A stretch of DNA of 35,860 nt from Acidimicrobiaceae bacterium (GTDB lineage Bacteria; Actinomycetota; Acidimicrobiia; Acidimicrobiales; RAAP-2). Shown piece after piece: positions 1 through 7,417 of the stretch. Within the stretch, counting starts at the first letter, position 1, and every line of letters begins with the position of its first letter. The position numbers and the translations under genes are program-made. The stretch spans positions 1 to 35,860 of the forward strand of contig PKWW01000061.1 of NCBI GenBank assembly GCA_003132165.1. The letters are read 5' to 3'. Under the pieces are notes generated by a model. It saw only the letters and a list, made by a program, of their open reading frames with translations, ran no database searches and was not told the DNA's origin.

Positions 1-49
1 CGACCGAGGGATTATGAGTCCCCTGCTCTAACCACTGAGCTACGGCCCT
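1..49 (-). tRNA. tRNA with CAU anticodon (Ile2 or Met), 3' part cut off by the window edge
   Basis: Read on the minus strand from 49, the sequence gives a 7-nt acceptor 5' strand, T8-A9, a D arm with GCTC/GAGC, and an anticodon arm whose 7-nt loop CTCATAA carries CAT. The variable loop starts at the left edge and the T arm lies outside the window. The D-loop and anticodon-arm pattern (AGTGGTTAGAGCAGG...GACTCATAATC) is closer to bacterial tRNA-Ile2, whose C34 is modified to lysidine, than to elongator Met. Without the T arm and acceptor 3' strand I cannot settle the identity. Confidence 0.85.
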
Positions 50-164
50 TCAAAACAAGCATCCACGAAGTGTCTTCGAAGCCGCCTCGCAACGTACACA
101 AGGTAGCAGGAGGCTTACGATTCAATATCGCGGAAGTGAGCCGAGACGATGCCTCATACGGTCC

Positions 165-1196
165 TTACGACTGGGCGAAGGCCGCCAGATCACGAGCGGT
201 GTCATGACTGATCTCAGGGCAGAGGATGGGTACGATCTCGGTGCCGTGCATGGTTCCGAGCACCATCCGACCCCTCGCCTCGACTCCCGCCGACAGCAAG
301 AGACGGTAGAAGGCGATGCCTTCATCACGCAACGGATCGCATTCGTTGACGCTGATCACCGTGGGAGGGAAACCCTCGACGTCCTCTTTGGTGGCGAACC
401 CCGGCCACGCCAGCGGGTCACGTGTATTGAGTGCCTCAATCCCGTAACCTAGGGCGCCTCGATTGCTGTGGAGCTCGATGAAGATGCCATTGTTCTCGAC
501 CGACGACGGATACCGCTCGTCTGGCCACGCGCCGGCAATGTAGGGACAGAGCGCGTAAAGACCCTTGATGAGGTCGAGTCCGCCACTGCGCTTCAACTTG
601 AGCGCCGTCGCCAACGTCAGATTCCCACCACCGCTCTCGCCCGCGACCGTGATCCGCGAGGAATCGATGTTGAGGTCATTCGCGTGGGCGTGCACCCACT
701 TGAGTCCCGTGACGCAGTCATTGAGTCCCGCGGGATACGGCGCGACTTCGGGGACGCCCGAGGGGACGAGCGAGTTCCTGAACTCCACCAGCACGACCGC
801 CACGCCCTTGGCGGCGATGATGCGCGCCCACGCGCGGTAGTTACCGTAGAAGCTCGAGAGCGATGCCATGCCGCCGCCGTGGATGTAGTACACGCACGCC
901 AATTTCTCATCGTTGTCCGGACGCACGACTTGGAGCTTGATCGTGTTGCCGTCGGGCGACGAGATGATCTCCTCGGTATAGAAGCGCAGCCCTTCCGATG
1001 GTGCGACCTCCTCGTTGTCGCACATGTCGGTGAGGAACACGGTCGCCGCGATCGACTCGAGCCCCTTCGGTGACGTCGCTTCAGCGAGCATCTGCTCGCG
1101 ACTTTCGGCGTCGCTCTGCGCTGGGTCCGGCAGGAGACTGAGGAAACCCTTGATTCGCGGATCTAGGCGGGGATCGGATTGAACGTCATAGGCCAT
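165..1196 (-). CDS. HSL-family alpha/beta hydrolase (esterase/lipase)
   Basis: A 343-aa serine hydrolase of the hormone-sensitive-lipase family, which hydrolyses carboxylic esters. The oxyanion-hole motif HGGG is at residues 106-109. The nucleophile elbow GESGGG has Ser188. The likely triad is completed by Asp287 in NECDPLRDEG and His317 in TMHGTE. There is no signal peptide, so it is probably cytosolic. The ATG start is well supported by GAGGAG five bases upstream. It is transcribed toward the partial tRNA and stands alone, with the IS element upstream of it beginning about 130 bp away. The substrate cannot be told from sequence. Confidence 0.9.
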   Translation of the reverse strand: MAYDVQSDPRLDPRIKGFLSLLPDPAQSDAESREQMLAEATSPKGLESIAATVFLTDMCDNEEVAPSEGLRFYTEEIISSPDGNTIKLQVVRPDNDEKLACVYYIHGGGMASLSSFYGNYRAWARIIAAKGVAVVLVEFRNSLVPSGVPEVAPYPAGLNDCVTGLKWVHAHANDLNIDSSRITVAGESGGGNLTLATALKLKRSGGLDLIKGLYALCPYIAGAWPDERYPSSVENNGIFIELHSNRGALGYGIEALNTRDPLAWPGFATKEDVEGFPPTVISVNECDPLRDEGIAFYRLLLSAGVEARGRMVLGTMHGTEIVPILCPEISHDTARDLAAFAQS

Positions 1197-1310
1197 TGCG
1201 ACTCCTCTGGGACAGTTTTGTCAGAGTAGCGCTGTAACGAGCCACCGTGCACCGAGTTGACCGACTGATTGGCTGCTCCTCGTGGGCGCTCACGCGAATA
1301 CGAAGCGCAA

Positions 1311-1325
1311 GGAGATTGGCTCCCA
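1311..1325. repeat. Target-site duplication, left copy (15 bp)
   Basis: The 15-mer ggagattggctccca is repeated exactly at 2719-2733, where it forms the 3' end of tRNA-Asn. This left copy is a stranded piece of the acceptor 3' strand plus encoded CCA and six bases of trailer. It directly abuts the TGTA terminus of the insertion sequence. Fifteen bp is at the long end of duplication lengths known for the IS481 family. Confidence 0.9.
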
Positions 1326-1355
1326 TGTAAGACTTCGTGACTTGTTTGTCTAAAT
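1326..1355 (+). repeat. Left terminal inverted repeat of the IS
   Basis: Begins TGTAAGACTTCG. Aligned with the reverse complement of 2689-2718 (TGTATTAGTTCG...), 18 of 30 positions agree, including TGTA, TTCG and AAAT. It overlaps the first 20-bp end repeat. Confidence 0.75.
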
Positions 1356-1376
1356 AGTGTCAGGACCTCCTTGACA
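1332..1376 (+). repeat. Left-end array: two 20-bp repeats, 25 bp apart
   Basis: L1 (1332-1351) and L2 (1357-1376) are variants of a unit that reads inward as TTCGGGACCTGCTTGACA. L2 matches the innermost right-end copy at 18 of 20 positions; L1 matches the third right-end copy at 15 of 20. L1 starts 6 bp from the element end. These are probable transposase-binding sites, by analogy with elements that carry several sites per end. Confidence 0.7.
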
Positions 1377-1383
1377 CTTTCTT

Positions 1384-2577
1384 TTATTTAATCCGCTTTC
1401 GGTGCGGTTCCGACTTCTTTTTCCGGACTTCTCCTTTCGTCGTTCGAGGAACGGTCTTTATAAGTTCGTTGCCGTCCCAGACCTGCAAGAGCGTGTCGAG
1501 GACGTGGACGTCGACGAGGTGGCCGCTGCGGTGCTTGCCGCAGCTGAAGACCTGATTGGATATCGAGATGATGCCGTTCACTGAGATGGTGCGGCTCACC
1601 CAGTCGTCGCCACTGCGGTCGTCGAGGGCTTTGAGGTCGAGCTTCAGACCGGGAACGTTGTTACGAGGAGCGTAGAAGCGCTCGGCGGGCGTCGCCATCT
1701 TGAGACCCTGGTGGGGACGTGTCGTGTTGTAGTCGTTGATCCAGTGGTCGAGTTCTCGTTGGGCGACCTCCAACGACGAGAACACTCGCGCGGTGAGGAA
1801 CTCGTGACGAAGGGTCCGGTGAAAGCGCTCGACCTTGCCCGTCGTGGTGGGCGAGAACGGCGCGGTCAAGAGGTGGTGGATTCCGTTGTCGCGACAGAGC
1901 CGGTCGAAGAGCACCTCGGTCGGCGTGAGTCCGAAGCGGTTGGTGAAGACCTTGCCGTTATCGGTCAGAATCTCCTCGGGCGCACCATATCTCTCCAGGG
2001 CGGCGACCAGGTGTCCACAGACCTGGCGGCTGATGGCCCTGGTCATGATCCCCGCGCACACCATGAACCTCGAGTGGTCGTCAATGCCCGTGAGTATCTT
2101 GCACTCGGTCCCGTCTTCTAAGAGCACGCCACCCACCACGTCCATCTGCCAGAGTTCCATGGGACGCCCGCGTTCCCAGCGCTTGTAGGTGAGGAGCTTC
2201 TTGCGCTTCGACCTCTCTTCGATGAGACCGCTTCGCTTCAGTGCGCGATACACCGACGACTCTGACGGCAGGGGCTCAACCCCTTCTTTTTGCAATTGAT
2301 AACGAAGGTGCACCGGTCCCCACCCAGGGTGGTGCCGTCGAAGCTCCACGACGCGAGCTTCGATCACGCCGGCCATCTGCGTGGGCGAGGTCTGGGGTCG
2401 TGACGACTGCTCCGCCAACGCCTCGAGGCCTCCGGCCTCGTAGCGCTGGAGCCAACTATGCACACTCTGTCGGCTCACGCCGAACTTCTGGGCCACCTCG
2501 GTGACCGTGAAACCATCTCGCAAGACGCCGAGCACGGCGTCGTAACGTTGCTCCATTTTGCTTGTCTCCCACAGCAT
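1384..2577 (-). CDS. IS481-family DDE transposase
   Basis: Catalyses cut-and-paste or copy-out movement of its own element. An N-terminal helix-turn-helix (TVTEVAQKFGVSRQSVHSWLQRYE, given here as its two halves TVTEVAQKFG and VSRQSVHSWL) binds DNA. It is followed by an integrase/RNase H-fold core with Asp146 (ELWQMDVV), Asp206 (ILTDNGKVF) and Glu250 (GKVERFHRTL), then a C-terminal beta domain and a basic tail. I chose the ATG at 2577 because GGAGGT lies five bases upstream, which gives 397 aa. The frame is open to 2604, and ATG 2556, with GGGAG upstream, is an alternative. The length is within the long IS481 subgroup. The gene occupies almost the whole element. Confidence 0.92.
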   Translation of the reverse strand: MLWETSKMEQRYDAVLGVLRDGFTVTEVAQKFGVSRQSVHSWLQRYEAGGLEALAEQSSRPQTSPTQMAGVIEARVVELRRHHPGWGPVHLRYQLQKEGVEPLPSESSVYRALKRSGLIEERSKRKKLLTYKRWERGRPMELWQMDVVGGVLLEDGTECKILTGIDDHSRFMVCAGIMTRAISRQVCGHLVAALERYGAPEEILTDNGKVFTNRFGLTPTEVLFDRLCRDNGIHHLLTAPFSPTTTGKVERFHRTLRHEFLTARVFSSLEVAQRELDHWINDYNTTRPHQGLKMATPAERFYAPRNNVPGLKLDLKALDDRSGDDWVSRTISVNGIISISNQVFSCGKHRSGHLVDVHVLDTLLQVWDGNELIKTVPRTTKGEVRKKKSEPHRKRIK

Positions 2578-2623
2578 GGGCCACCTCCCGCTCAGTACGA
2601 GCAAAGGCCGGTGACGGCCGTAG

Positions 2624-2712
2624 TGTCAAGCAGGTCCTGAAACTCTGTCAAGCAGGTCCCGAAGTCGTGTAAAGCAGGTGCCGAATGCATTTCGTCAGGT
2701 AGGAACCGAACT
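2624..2712 (-). repeat. Right-end array: four 20-bp repeats
   Basis: R1 (2693-2712), R2 (2668-2687), R3 (2646-2665) and R4 (2624-2643) all read inward on the minus strand as variants of TTCGGGACCTGCTTGACA. Spacing between starts is 25, 22 and 22 bp. R1 starts 6 bp from the element end and R2 follows 25 bp later, exactly mirroring L1 and L2. R3 and R4 are extra and lie between the terminus and the transposase start. R3 and R4 each contain TTGACA, a -35-like hexamer, so binding here could also regulate the transposase gene. Confidence 0.75.
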
Positions 2713-2718
2713 AATACA
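2689..2718 (-). repeat. Right terminal inverted repeat of the IS
   Basis: Reads TGTATTAGTTCG on the minus strand and pairs with the left terminus at 1326-1355 (18 of 30 matches). It touches the right copy of the 15-bp duplication. Confidence 0.75.
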
Positions 2719-2733
2719 GGAGATTGGCTCCCA
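2719..2733. repeat. Target-site duplication, right copy, inside tRNA-Asn
   Basis: Identical to 1311-1325. On the minus strand it comprises TGGGA of the acceptor stem, the discriminator G, the encoded CCA and ATCTCC. This copy keeps the tRNA gene whole. Confidence 0.9.
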
Positions 2734-2800
2734 GAGCAGGACTCGAACCTGCAACCTAGCGATTAACAGTCGCTTGCTCTGCCAATTGAGCTATCTGGGA
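2725..2800 (-). tRNA. tRNA-Asn(GUU) with encoded CCA
   Basis: A full cloverleaf reads on the minus strand: acceptor TCCCAGA/TCTGGGA, D arm GCTC/GAGC, anticodon stem AGCGA/TCGCT with loop CTGTTAA (anticodon GTT), T arm GCAGG/CCTGC with loop TTCGAGT, discriminator G and a genomic CCA (2727-2725). It lies 42 bp downstream of the sigma-factor gene on the same strand. The IS was inserted into its 3' end, but the duplication restored the last bases, so the mature tRNA is intact. Only six bases of the original trailer (ATCTCC) remain before IS sequence begins. Confidence 0.97.
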
Positions 2801-2842
2801 ATGTACCGAAGGCAACGCAACATTAGCACCCACCACCTCGGC

Positions 2843-3688
2843 CTACTGATGGTCGAACCATGCTTGAAGTCGCGCCGCCTCGGGGCTCTCTCGCACCGCA
2901 CGACGACAGCGTTCGATCCTCTTGGTCATACCCTGACGGGATATACCCACGGCTCTCGCGATCTCCTCCATCGACATGGTGCGAAACGTGAATTGCCAGA
3001 ACGCGTCGAAGTCCTGCCCGCACAGCCGACGCAACTCGTCGATAACCCACGAAGGCGCGTCGCCCAGGTCGGTCGGCTGGTTGACGTCGGCGACCGTATC
3101 GAAATCGGTTGATTCGAAGCGACGTGACGTTAACTCGCGATTCATCTGCATGACCTCGACCGCCTTGGCCTGGGAGATGGCGAGCCCCGCGGCGACGTCC
3201 CTCTTCGAGAGCCGCCTTGCCGGATTCGTGCGTTCGAGCTTCTGCAACCGCAAGATCAAGCGCATCTCGGTATCAGTCAGGCCGACTTGCTGCTGGATCG
3301 CCTGATTCACGAGTTTCATGATCCAGTAGTTCGCGTAGGTGGAGAACCTCGTCCCCTGCTCGGGATCGAACCGACGTAGTGCGTTGACGAGACCTTCGAT
3401 GCCGGCCGCTTCGAGGTCGTCATTACCGAAGCTGTAACCACGCTCCATCACTCGGGTGCGCACGAGCCCGCACGTCGCGCGCAAGAGAAGCGATTCGGCC
3501 TCCTGACCCGCCTGACGTTGGCGCAAGAGACGTCGGCGCTGTAACGCATCGGTGAATTCGTGCTCGCTGAGCGACGTCGCAGCTTCGCGGCCGCGCTGGA
3601 TGATCGGGTGGAGATGGCGCTCTTCGTCGACACTCAGCGGCGCCAGCATCTCCAAGCCGCCGATGAGTCCGCGAGAACCCATGCTCAC
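2843..3688 (-). CDS. Short sigma-70-family RNA polymerase sigma factor
   Basis: A promoter-recognition subunit of 281 aa. Region 2 covers about residues 66-135, with DLEAAGIEGLVNALRRFDPE and then FSTYANYWI. A divergent region 3 follows, then a region 4 helix-turn-helix at about 237-262 (SMEEIARAVGISRQGMTKRI). There is no region 1.1 or long non-conserved domain, so it is not a classical full-length RpoD/SigA, although it sits in the dnaG-rpoD position. GTG 3688 overlaps the dnaG stop as GTGA; ATG 3682 is an alternative start. It is co-transcribed with dnaG and followed by tRNA-Asn. I would place it near group 3 alternative sigma factors, but the assignment is open. Confidence 0.85.
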   Translation of the reverse strand: MSMGSRGLIGGLEMLAPLSVDEERHLHPIIQRGREAATSLSEHEFTDALQRRRLLRQRQAGQEAESLLLRATCGLVRTRVMERGYSFGNDDLEAAGIEGLVNALRRFDPEQGTRFSTYANYWIMKLVNQAIQQQVGLTDTEMRLILRLQKLERTNPARRLSKRDVAAGLAISQAKAVEVMQMNRELTSRRFESTDFDTVADVNQPTDLGDAPSWVIDELRRLCGQDFDAFWQFTFRTMSMEEIARAVGISRQGMTKRIERCRRAVRESPEAARLQAWFDHQ

Positions 3689-5532
3689 GATGATTCGCTG
3701 TGACTTCGCGACAAGAGCCAGTCCCTCAGATCCCGCTCGGCGACCTCCCCGTGCGGTGTCTCAAGCAAGGAAATACGTTCCTTGACATCAGTAATCGTCG
3801 CCATCGCCACTTCGGGGCTGAGTACGCCTCCTCGCATGTCGCGGTCGACGTTCTTCATCTCCTCGGCAACTGCGCTTCGAAGGAGTTGTGACACGACCGC
3901 GGTGACATCCTCGGCGGTGTAGTCGCGATCGAGTTCGTCCACTACCAGTTGACTCAGCACGTGCGCGGCATCCTCTTCACCCTGCCGCTCGAGCGCGTCA
4001 ATGACATCAGAGACCGGGAGCCCCTTCGAAAGCCCCTCGAAGATCTCGCGCTGGGTGTCGTTGACGAAGTACTCGGCGATGAACCGACCCTCCAATTCGT
4101 GCGAATAGTGGAGACTCAGTCGAAGGGCTTCGAGTCCGGGTCTCGGCATCGGCGCGCCGACGATCCGCCGGCGCGCCGGCGCAGTGTCCTCGAACGGTTC
4201 ACTGGGTATCTCACGCTTCACCGGATTACGGGCCATCTCCGCGACGCGCGGGCGCAGCGCCACCAGTTCCAAACGCAGACGGTCGGCGACCTGCATCAGG
4301 TACTGGTCGCGCACGAGATCACTCGGGTGTTCGGCGAGGACCTGCATCGCCAGCTCGGCGGCTCGGGCGCGGCCCTCGGCGGTCGCCAGGTTGGCGGCGT
4401 CGAGCACGCGTTCCAATCGAAACTGCAGGAACGGCACCGCGTTCGCGATCGCGTCGCGAAGGGCCTGGGGATCCTTCTGGGCGAGCTCGGCGGGGTCGCT
4501 GCCCTTGGGCAAGCGTGCGACCGCAACGTCGACCTCATGTTGTCGCTCCCACTGATACACCGATGCCGCGGCGCTCTGACCCGCCGAGTCAGCGTCGTAG
4601 GCGAGCACGATGCGCTTGGCGAAGTTGCGCATCGTTCGAAAGTGCTCCTCGCCGAGCGCGGTGCCGCACGTGGCGACCGCCCGTGGCATACCCGCCGCGA
4701 AGAAGGCGATGACGTCGGTGTAACCCTCGCAGACAATGATCTCGCCCGACTTGATGATGTCGTTCTTTGCCCAGTTGAGCGCGTAGAGCGTTCGGCGCTT
4801 GGAGTAGATCGGCGTCTCAGGACTGTTCTTGTATTTCGGTTCGACCCTGGCATCGTCGCGGACCGGTCGATTGGGATCGGGGGGAAGAATTCGCCCGCCG
4901 ACCGCGATGGCCTTCCCGGCGGGATCGAAGATCGGGAAGATAATCCTCGCTCGCAACGAATCCTGGCGCCGGTCGCGCTTGTTCACGAATCCGAGACCGG
5001 TCCCCACGAGGATCTTCTCACTGAACTTGAGCGACGTCGACAGCGCATCCCACTCGTCGGGCGCCCAGCCGAGCTTGAACTGGCGAGCCGTCTCGCCGCT
5101 GATGCCCCGCGAGCGGAGGTAATCACGCGCGGGCCGCGCGTCGGGCGAATTGAGCAGACGATGGTGGTACCACTCGACGGCCTTGTCCATCGCGGCGAGC
5201 AGTTCCTGCTTCTCTTTGCGCGCCGGTCCGGCGTTGGCATCCTCGTGCAGTTCAATACCCGCTCGGTCCGCGAGCAAGCGCACCGCTTCGATGAAGTCGA
5301 GATGCTGCATCTCGCGAACGAAGGTGATCTGATCACCCGAAACCCGACATCCGAAGCAGTAATAACGGCCCTCTTCGGCGTTCACCGAGAACGAGGGGGT
5401 CTTCTCGCCGTGGAAGGGGCAGAGGCCGGTCCAGCGTCGACCCGACTTCTTGAGAGCCACGTACTCACTAATCAAGGCCACGATGTCAGTCGCCGCACGG
5501 ACCTGTGCAATCTCACTGTCCGAAATAGCCAT
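3685..5532 (-). CDS. dnaG: DNA primase DnaG
   Basis: Makes RNA primers for replication at the fork. The 615-aa length is normal. The CHC2 zinc finger uses Cys38, His41, Cys59 and Cys62 (CPFH...CFGC). The TOPRIM core has EGYTD at 269-273 and the metal-binding DAD at 313-315. The C-terminal third should contact the replicative helicase. The frame is open far upstream, but ATG 5532 (MAISDSEIAQV) is where primase homology begins. There is no Shine-Dalgarno sequence, and a -10-like TACCTT ends 6 bases before this ATG, which fits a leaderless message. It overlaps the downstream sigma gene by 4 bp. Confidence 0.97.
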   Translation of the reverse strand: MAISDSEIAQVRAATDIVALISEYVALKKSGRRWTGLCPFHGEKTPSFSVNAEEGRYYCFGCRVSGDQITFVREMQHLDFIEAVRLLADRAGIELHEDANAGPARKEKQELLAAMDKAVEWYHHRLLNSPDARPARDYLRSRGISGETARQFKLGWAPDEWDALSTSLKFSEKILVGTGLGFVNKRDRRQDSLRARIIFPIFDPAGKAIAVGGRILPPDPNRPVRDDARVEPKYKNSPETPIYSKRRTLYALNWAKNDIIKSGEIIVCEGYTDVIAFFAAGMPRAVATCGTALGEEHFRTMRNFAKRIVLAYDADSAGQSAAASVYQWERQHEVDVAVARLPKGSDPAELAQKDPQALRDAIANAVPFLQFRLERVLDAANLATAEGRARAAELAMQVLAEHPSDLVRDQYLMQVADRLRLELVALRPRVAEMARNPVKREIPSEPFEDTAPARRRIVGAPMPRPGLEALRLSLHYSHELEGRFIAEYFVNDTQREIFEGLSKGLPVSDVIDALERQGEEDAAHVLSQLVVDELDRDYTAEDVTAVVSQLLRSAVAEEMKNVDRDMRGGVLSPEVAMATITDVKERISLLETPHGEVAERDLRDWLLSRSHSESS

Positions 5533-5538
5533 AAATAG

Positions 5539-5544
5539 AAGGTA
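5539..5544 (-). promoter_or_regulatory. Candidate -10 box of dnaG (leaderless)
   Basis: TACCTT on the minus strand, six bases from the dnaG ATG. The expected transcription start falls at or next to the start codon. No -35 box is convincing. Confidence 0.45.
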
Positions 5545-5585
5545 CCCGCTCCATGGCTCGTTGCAGCCTCGCCACGCGCACTCCC

Positions 5586-5591
5586 TAAACT
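5586..5591 (+). promoter_or_regulatory. Candidate -10 box of the ABC exporter operon (leaderless)
   Basis: TAAACT is followed by seven bases and then ATG 5599. A weak -35, TTGCAG, lies at 5561-5566 with 19-bp spacing. No Shine-Dalgarno sequence is possible between them. Confidence 0.5.
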
Positions 5592-5598
5592 GCCCCCT

Positions 5599-6603
5599 AT
5601 GTCCGATTACGCCGTAGAGGCCCTTGATGTCGTTCGAACCTTCAAAGACGGCGAAGTCCGAGCCCTGGATGGGGTGAGCCTCCACGTTCCCACAGGTGAG
5701 GTCTTCGGACTGCTCGGACCGAACGGATCGGGTAAGACCACCATGGTGCGAATTCTTTCGACGATCCTGTCGCCCACCTCGGGTTCGGCAACGGTCAACG
5801 GCTTTGATGTCGTCAAACACCCCGACGAGGTCCGCCGCAGCATCGGGCTGGCCGGTCAGTACGCCACGGTCGACGAGAACCTCACGGGCTTCGAGAACCT
5901 GCGCATGATCGGCAGCCTCAATCATCTACCCAAGAGTTTCGTGATCAAGAGAGCACGCGAACTTCTTGAGCAGTTCGGCCTCAGCGATGCGGCCAATCGA
6001 ACGTGCAAGACCTACTCGGGCGGAATGCGCCGGCGCCTCGACCTCGCCGCAGCACTCGTCGCCAATCCTCCTCTATTATTCCTCGACGAGCCCACGACCG
6101 GACTCGACCCTCAGAGCCGCCAGGACCTTTGGGCCATCATCGAGAACCTCGTCGAGGGTGGCACCACGGTGCTGCTCACGACCCAGTATCTCGAAGAGGC
6201 GGACCGACTATGCAAACAGCTGGTGGTGCTCGACCACGGTCGAATCATCGCTGAAGGGACCAGCCAGCAACTGAAGACTCGACTCGGGAACACCGTACTC
6301 GCGCTCACTTTCGCGAACACGAGTGACGCCAACCTCGCGGGAGTGCTCGTGAAAGACCTTTCCGATACGCCCGCGAATATCGACGGCACCGTGGTCGAAG
6401 TGACGGTCGCGAATGGACCCGCGGCGGCGGCCGACGCGCTTCGCCGCATTGACGCTGGCAACATCGCACTCACCGGGCTGACGCTGCGTGAGCCAAGTCT
6501 CGATGACGTCTTCTTAAGTCTCACTGGTCACAAAGCCGAGGAAGAAGAGGCTCCCATCGCTGAAGACGCCCATAGCCGCAGCCCACGAAAGGCCCGATCA
6601 TGA
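5599..6603 (+). CDS. DrrA-type ABC transporter ATP-binding protein
   Basis: The ATPase subunit of a drug or lipid exporter, 334 aa. Walker A GPNGSGKTT is at 40-48, the Q-loop Gln is near 87, the signature YSGGM at 139-143 and Walker B LLFLDEP at 159-165. The switch position reads TTQYLEEA, with Gln instead of the usual His, which is typical of the daunorubicin-resistance DrrA group. The C-terminal domain ends in the family motif SLDDVFLSLTG. It overlaps the permease gene by 4 bp (ATGA at 6600-6603), so the two form one transporter. The substrate is unknown; nothing nearby makes an antibiotic. Confidence 0.93.
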   Translation: MSDYAVEALDVVRTFKDGEVRALDGVSLHVPTGEVFGLLGPNGSGKTTMVRILSTILSPTSGSATVNGFDVVKHPDEVRRSIGLAGQYATVDENLTGFENLRMIGSLNHLPKSFVIKRARELLEQFGLSDAANRTCKTYSGGMRRRLDLAAALVANPPLLFLDEPTTGLDPQSRQDLWAIIENLVEGGTTVLLTTQYLEEADRLCKQLVVLDHGRIIAEGTSQQLKTRLGNTVLALTFANTSDANLAGVLVKDLSDTPANIDGTVVEVTVANGPAAAADALRRIDAGNIALTGLTLREPSLDDVFLSLTGHKAEEEEAPIAEDAHSRSPRKARS

Positions 6604-7412
6604 GTCTGACCGGTATCTCTCCAACCCTCCCCATCCAAGCCCAGAAGAGCTCATTGCGTTGGGCCGTCAGCGACGTACTCACTATCGCCCGACGTAATTT
6701 GCTGGCCCTCGTGCGCATTCCGACGTCGCTGGTCTTCGCCATCATCCAGCCAGTGATGTTCGTGCTGTTGTTCCGCTACGTCTTCGGTGGCGAGATCCAC
6801 ATCCGCGGTCTCGACTACGTCAACTTCCTCATCCCGGGGATCCTCGTGCAGACAACGATCTTCGGCGCGATCGGGACCGCGATAGGTCTCGCGGAAGACC
6901 TTCAGCGAGGTCTGATCGAACGATTCAGGGCTCTCCCCATGGCGCGAACCGCGGTGCTCGCGGGCCGAACCGTGGCCGACCTCATTCGAAACGTCATGGT
7001 CCTCATTGTGATCACGATCGTGGGCGTTGCCGTGGGCTTCCGCCCCGGTGGTGGAATTCCCCACTACATCGAGGCGTGCCTCCTCATGCTCCTCTTCGCC
7101 TACTGCGTCTCGTGGGGCTTCGCGTTCATCGGACTCGCGGCGCCGAACTCGGAGACCGCCCAAGCCATGGCGTTCCCCCTGATCTTTCCCCTGACGTTCG
7201 CGTCATCGATCTTCGTGCAAGTCTCCTCGATGCCGCACTGGCTCCAGGGATTCGCCAACAATCAGCCAGTGAGTCAGACCGCGGATGCGGTGCGCGGCCT
7301 GATGCTCGGACATCCGGTCGGTAGTTCCGTCTGGATCTCATTGGTCTGGTCCCTCGGCGCGATCTTGGTACTCGCTCCGCTCGCAACTGCCCGATTCCGC
7401 AGAGCGGCGTAG
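6600..7412 (+). CDS. DrrB-type ABC-2 permease
   Basis: The membrane partner of the preceding ATPase, 270 aa with about six hydrophobic helices. The first follows a basic N-terminal stretch (about residues 40-60, LVFAIIQPVMFVLLFRYVF). The ABC-2 motif GLIERFRALPMARTAVLAGR, the coupling-helix region, lies near 103-122. LIFPLTFASSIFVQ follows near 193. The start ATG is fixed by the 4-bp overlap with the ATPase stop. Together they should form an A2B2 exporter in the cytoplasmic membrane. It ends five bases before the thioesterase gene. Confidence 0.92.
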   Translation: MSLTGISPTLPIQAQKSSLRWAVSDVLTIARRNLLALVRIPTSLVFAIIQPVMFVLLFRYVFGGEIHIRGLDYVNFLIPGILVQTTIFGAIGTAIGLAEDLQRGLIERFRALPMARTAVLAGRTVADLIRNVMVLIVITIVGVAVGFRPGGGIPHYIEACLLMLLFAYCVSWGFAFIGLAAPNSETAQAMAFPLIFPLTFASSIFVQVSSMPHWLQGFANNQPVSQTADAVRGLMLGHPVGSSVWISLVWSLGAILVLAPLATARFRRAA

Positions 7413-7417
7413 CACCG

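Larger units (their letters stand above)
1326..2718 (-). mobile_element. Complete IS481-like insertion sequence, 1,393 bp
   Basis: The element is bounded by a perfect 15-bp direct repeat. Read inward, both termini begin TGTA, and 18 of the first 30 bases match between the ends (imperfect terminal inverted repeats, 5'-TG...CA-3' type). It carries one DDE transposase gene on the minus strand and no passenger gene. Copies of a 20-bp sequence lie inside both ends, two on the left and four on the right. The reading frame, termini and target duplication are all intact, so it looks recent and possibly active. Confidence 0.88.

Noticed and set aside
1311..2733. Phage or integrative-element att sites at tRNA-Asn
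   Set aside because: The repeat does overlap the tRNA 3' end, but there is no tyrosine or serine recombinase. The interval is 1.4 kb, and the termini are those of a DDE element.
3949..5538. 529-codon open frame on the plus strand opposite dnaG
   Set aside because: It has no family features and lies fully antisense to a clear primase. Long antisense frames are common at this GC content.
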